A stretch of 64,000 nt of DNA from Diospyros lotus. Taxonomy: Eukaryota; Streptophyta; Magnoliopsida; Ericales; Ebenaceae. The DNA lies in contig NC_068350.1 of NCBI RefSeq assembly GCF_014633365.1, positions 31,859,119-31,923,118 on the forward strand, read 5' to 3'. The notes beneath the pieces are model-generated. The model made no database searches. It saw nothing but the letters and a program-made list of their open reading frames with translations, and was not told the DNA's origin. A program made the position numbers and the translations under genes. Positions 59,181 to 64,000 of the stretch are shown here, one piece after another. Positions within the stretch are counted from its first letter, which is position 1. Every line of letters begins with the position of its first letter.

Positions 59181-59646
59181 AATTAATAGTAAATGAGAAA
59201 AATAGAAGAAAATGATGATCAACCAAGAACTAAAGTCAACAACAACTAAAGGTGACAAAGAAATGAGAAGAAAAAGGTGAACACTTGAGGGTTCTTCTCA
59301 AGCCCCAAGTGTCGTGCTTGTTTAGCCAAAGCTAAACGCTTGTTGGGCAAGTGTTAGGTGCATATCAGACCTACAACGTGCTTGGCCAATGGCCAGTTAT
59401 TTTTAAGTTTTTGTTCTTTTTATCCTTTTTTTTGTTCTTTTTTTTCTCTGAATTTTTACAGACACACATTTATATATTATACAGTTACTCATTTAACTTT
59501 TACCTTAGTTAAATTTTAGTATCACCTTACTTTAGATCCTACTAAATCCATTAAGTTGGATTAATCTTTTCAATCTAATATTTTTCCTAGATATCGCATT
59601 GACACCAATTAAATTTTATCTTGAGTCATGCTTAATTCACACAACT

Positions 59647-61101
59647 TGTTGAAATAGTTAGTTTAAGAATAGGGGTGAATTAAACTTTTTCACCATTCAA
59701 AAACAAAACAAAAAAAACTTTAAGGACTGAAGTAAAATAAGAATGTAACACAATAGATTTAGAGTAGTTCAGTTTTAAAGTTTAGTCCACTACCTTGTTT
59801 CTCACCAAGGATTTTTGCAAACACAACTTTTCTTTACCTTTTGTAGCTTTTAAGTAAGCTCAACTACTTAACATTTACAAGTTGGATTTTCAATACTTGA
59901 CTCAGCCACAACCAATGCATGGTTCAAGCTTAACCTTTACAAGTTTCACAAATAATCTGAAAGGATTTCTTAAGAGAAAAATATGATATTGCAATAAGAA
60001 TAAAAATTTCTCTTGAACAAAAGAGAGATATAGAATGTAAAAACAAATAATGAACTTTGAAAGCATGAGAATTGAGGTATTAAAAAGCTCTTGAGTATAT
60101 GGAAGTCAAGTTCAAGCTCTTTATAAATCTTGTTGTAATATTCTTCATCATACTTCTTCTCTTATTTATAGAATTGCAGTATTTAATGCTGTTGACAGGT
60201 CAATTCATAAAAAGAATGTTGGTATGTCTAACAACTATGATATTTTGTCTTTACAAACTTCAATCAAACTATTAATCATTTAAAATATGTATATATTGTC
60301 TAAAGAACATTAAATGCACTGAAAAGTAGAAATTGTCTTCATTAAATGCAGTGTAATGACTATATTTTTCAAATTCTAACAATAAATACTCAAGTATAAA
60401 TTTGCATTTCTCAATTGTATTTCATGCTTACTCGAGTATGAAGATTTTATTACTCGATTATTTTTTAAACCGCAAAAAGATGCATTATCTTCTCAATTAC
60501 ATAGCAAGGATTACTCGATTACTTATGATCTTTACTCGAGTACCCAAATTATTACTCAATTAAAAGTTAAGTTTAAAGAGTTAGCCAGATTTTATCTTAT
60601 GTTTACTCAATTACACAAGATATTCACTTTAATATAAAAATAATACTATTCAATTATTGAAAGCATTCACTCGAGTAAAAAGATGCCCAAGCACTTTAAC
60701 TTAAGATTACTCGATTACAAAGTAAATTCACTTGAGTACTAATGATGATTACTCAATTACAAAGATACTTTACTTGATTAATTTGAAGATCATAGAAAAC
60801 TGCATTATACACTACAGTATAAGATTTTAATTAGTCAAGTACATCCTATCTTTACATATGCAATCGATTATTTTTGAAGTACGCTGAGTATTACATGATT
60901 ACTCTTAAAGCTTACTCGATTGATTTTTACTTGAAAACTTTGCTAATTCTTCATATATTCAATCATATACTCGATTTTTTTGAACATATTACTTGATTAA
61001 AATTTTGATAAACTTAAGACTTTTTCTAATGATTTTAGTCATCATCATTGAATCAAATTTACTAAAAATATTTAATGAATTAAAACACAAATTTCTCAAC
61101 G
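59647..61101 (+). mobile_element. Solo copia-type LTR with TACTCGA words
   Basis: 1455 bp from TGTTGAAATAG to TTTCTCAACG (last base mutated from A). It is flanked by caact (59642-59646) and ctact (61102-61106), a one-mismatch target duplication. It has a 'gggtgaattaaac' start region, 'ccactaccttgtttctcaccaagg', and many (T)ACTCGA(T/G)TA words at 60380-60980. No internal region is present, so I read it as a solo LTR. Confidence 0.65.
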
Positions 61102-61106
61102 CTACT

Positions 61107-62190
61107 CAATTATCTCAAGACAAGATAAAATTCCTTTGAAATTTAAATAAAACTTTCAATTGTTACAACTTAGGCTCTATACTAATTCTATGATCGAATC
61201 TCAAAGGATAAATAATAAAAAATTAATTTTAATTTTAATTTTATTTCAATTTTGGAACAAACCTTTTAATTATTAGAATTAACGAAATTTTAGTTTTTAC
61301 AACAATTATCAAACTTACAAGTTTGTTACAATCATAGAATGTTGTTATAACTTTTAGCTTTTACCGTGAAAAATAAACCAACAAAATATGGCGGGGATAA
61401 TGACATAATTCATGTTTATCTTTTGTTTATTGTTTTGTTTAGCTATGTTTAATTTCTTTTTAAGGTAAAAGATAATTTTTTTATATATAATAACATTATA
61501 AAATTGTAACAAATTTACAAGTTCAATATGTAAATTGTAAAAACTAAAGGTTCAATATAAAATTGTAACAAAATTAAAAATTTAGTTAATCAATTGTAAA
61601 AATTGAAAGTTCATTTTAATAAAAAGTTAAAAGTTTAGTAGTTTACATGAATAAATTGAGGAATGAATTAATTTATTACTCAAAACTCCATGAGTCATGC
61701 TACTTGTATATCATTTATGTACATCTTTGATTACACAATTCACATAAATGACATAAATATCCCTCATTTCAGCTCTTTGGGTGAGGACATTTTAGACATT
61801 GGAACATTATTATATAGTCCAAAATGTACATCATGATATACTAATAGCATTTTTCAAACTCTATAAGCTGCCACACTAATTTTTCATACAAAAATTCTAA
61901 CTTCTAGTGATATTAATTTCTACACTTATGTATCCTTATCTTACTTAATAATGATTGTAATTTTAAATCTAAATATGAACTTAACTATGACATAATTATC
62001 TCTAATTAAAATAGATAATATCTTGGGTCTATGCTTTGTTTATTTACCAACAATTTGATTTTTTTTTATTTGATTGTAAAATCACTCAAAAATTGACTAA
62101 TAAAATTGAATACACAACTCTAATGGTGACAAAATATTTACGAGAATAACTTAAAAATAACAGATATACACATTGATAAAATATCATAGA
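61107..62190. other. AT-rich intergenic DNA, no gene recognised
   Basis: Repeated 'aattgtaaaa..taaaagttc' phrases at 61490-61640 look like low-complexity or old repeat sequence. No ORF of note is present. Confidence 0.5.
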
Positions 62191-62194
62191 CGGT

Positions 62195-62270
62195 GGTTCA
62201 AGCATTTGGGTGTGCCCTTGGTTTGGGGAGGTGCTAGGTTTGAGCCCTCCCAACTGCAATATTTAGAGGT
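62195..62270 (+). repeat. SINE-like tRNA-derived remnant
   Basis: 'ggtggttcaagcatttggg' and 'ctaggtttgagccctccc' resemble A- and B-box blocks of plant SINEs. The sequence is cut short by the repeat at 62272. Confidence 0.4.
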
Positions 62271-62271
62271 G

Positions 62272-62690
62272 AACAAAAGTTCGGGTAAATTGAACTAATC
62301 GAACCGAATTGACAAGTTTTGTCAGTTCGGTTCAATTTTTTATCGGTAGCGGTTCGGTTTGGTTCGGTTATTTCCTTCAAGATTTTCGATTATTTAGTTC
62401 GGTTTAGTTATTAGTCTCAGTTCGGTTCGGTTATTTTTTTTCAAGAATTTCGATTATTTGATTCGATTTTTTTGGTATTATTAATCAAAAAATCAAACCG
62501 AACCGACAAATCAACCCTATTTTATTAGGTTCGGTTCAATTATTTTGGTAAAAATTTCAGTACGATTTTTGGTTTGGTTATATAGTTCAAAATTCGATTA
62601 GTTCAGTTAGTTTAGATGATTCGGTTCAGTTATATATCTCAATTCGATTAGTAATTTGTGGAACCGATTGCATGCCCCTACCAATATCCC
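62272..62690. mobile_element. MITE-like GGTTCGGTT hairpin repeat
   Basis: About 15 copies of 'ggttcggtt' and 'aaccgaacc' in both orientations. Imperfect inverted ends are TTTAGAGGTGAACA (left) and GGTAGGGGCATGCA (right, reverse complement). This matches a non-coding family seen in many plant genomes. It can fold into long hairpins. Confidence 0.6.
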
Positions 62691-64000
62691 CCCCGATTTT
62701 AAAGTTTGGTGGTCTCCCTTTATTGATGCATGGGTTTAAGAAATAGGTATTATCATTTATTTAAAGTAAGTAATATTATTTATCTAAATTATAGATAGAT
62801 TTTTACTATAATTGACATCTTTTTATTAAAAAATAAAAAAGGTGTAGGTGTCTATATTTACATTGTATTTTTTATGTTTTAATAAAATATATTAATTAGA
62901 TTAAAGAATTATTTTTAATTTAAATAAATAATATTACTCTTAAAAAATGTATAGACGTATATTATCATTTGATACTTCTTAAGGTTTAATTAACTATTTT
63001 TTGTTTGTGCCTTTGACCGGTTAGAATGCTTGACCATATAAATTCTTGGTCTTATATCTCATTTTTTTAACCAAAAAAATATCTAGTCAAAGTAGACAAA
63101 ACAGGTTGAAAGAAAGGTCATCCAGAGATAATATAAAAATTGCACTTGCGTATAGGAGTTGCCAAACCATATAATACCACATATGTAAGGGAAAAGTACC
63201 AGATTTAAAATATAGAATTATTATTAAAAGATATTATTTAATTAACAGACATTTATTAATTAAAATATGAGGTAAAAAAAAGTTAAGATATGAAATAGAT
63301 TTTAGATTTTTATCATTTCCAACATATTTGTTAAGCTTATCTGATAATTATTAAGAAAATTATCTTGTGATCTCTTATCTTGATTTTTCAAAATATACAT
63401 ATCTCTCTTTCCCCTCAAGATAAGCATATCTTGGTTCTCACATATAAAAAAAAAAAAAAATGATTGTGTTTTTTAATGCATTTCAAAAAATTTAACAAAC
63501 AATTTGATAAAAATTTTGAAATATTTTTTGAAATATTTTTTAACGTTATATTGACCATTCCATATTTTGGTCCGAAAATCATTTTGAGCTTATCTTAATA
63601 CTCGCTTATCTTACTCATTTTAACAAACGTTATCTTAGAAGATAATAGTAAGGTTAGAAGGTAAATCTTGCATAAACTGTGCCGAATGTTCAGCTTTGAA
63701 TGTGTATGGATTGTGTTCATATCGGGATTTATTTGACAGTGCATCAGAAGAGAATGTCACCCGCCCTTGAGAATTAGTCGGGTGAATCTCGGACACTCTA
63801 AGTGAATAAGAAAAAAAAGAAAAAAGTATTACTAAAGAATAAAAAGTAATAATTGACCATACTACTTATACATCAATGATTATACTTTAAGCTACACACG
63901 TGAGTAAATAAAGAAAATATCTCTCGTGCCTTATTATTTTAGGTGAAGGGTATTTTCCTTATCGGTCGCGCTATTCGTACAGAAGGGGTTCACAAAACTC
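62691..64000. other. AT-rich intergenic DNA, no gene recognised
   Basis: A-homopolymer near 63446-63461. A tRNA-like patch at about 63700-63800 ('gggtgaatctcggacactc') may be another SINE remnant. No gene is supported up to the window end. Confidence 0.45.

Overview
The window looks like nuclear DNA of a dicotyledonous plant. It is AT-rich and gene-poor, and it is packed with plant-type LTR retrotransposons: Ty1/copia, Tat-type Ty3/gypsy, and the 5S-rRNA-bearing TRIM element Cassandra. There are also SINE-like and MITE-like repeats. I can support only two host genes, both on the minus strand. One is a two-exon membrane-associated kinase regulator (MAKR/BKI1 family) gene at 9396-11385. The other is an intronless calmodulin-like gene of the CML42/CML43 type at 22687-23286. 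Nearly every other open reading frame is a chance ORF or a decayed transposon fragment.

Layout. 1-8240: repeat nest made of a gypsy LTR-like stretch carrying a tandem Cassandra array (3950-5411, four LTRs and three internal domains, one 5-bp target duplication), then a deleted Tat-type element with its LTR (6170-8239). 8240-11400: small repeats, then the MAKR gene. 11400-16800: AT-rich intergenic DNA with a SINE and old LTR pieces. 16796-21691: a copia LTR in reverse orientation, interrupted by a 1.8-kb solo LTR (17167-18996) and an unclassified insertion. 22096-25750: the CML gene island. 26031-29475: a copia element with 5' LTR and primer-binding site but a decayed coding region.

29476-31444: two LTR fragments. 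31445-46882: a large reverse-strand Tat element (gag, protease, RT, RNase H, integrase, an antisense ORF and 3' tandem repeats) with two nested solo LTRs (38812-41458 and 44162-46701). 46883-51300: a 5'-truncated copia element and its 3' LTR. 51330-64000: further copia and gypsy LTRs, including a solo LTR at 54082-56718 inside another LTR, a second solo copia LTR (59647-61101), and SINE/MITE remnants.

The two genes sit in short islands of balanced base composition between transposon nests and do not form an operon or an obvious pathway. MAKR proteins act in receptor-kinase signalling at the plasma membrane, and CML42-type proteins act as calcium sensors. Perfect 5-bp target duplications around four solo gypsy-type LTRs and around the Cassandra array give a readable insertion history. 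I found no convincing new protein system. The most unusual structures are the tandem Cassandra multimer, the antisense ORF of the Tat element, and features shared among the solo LTRs (a conserved palindrome and GC-rich islands).
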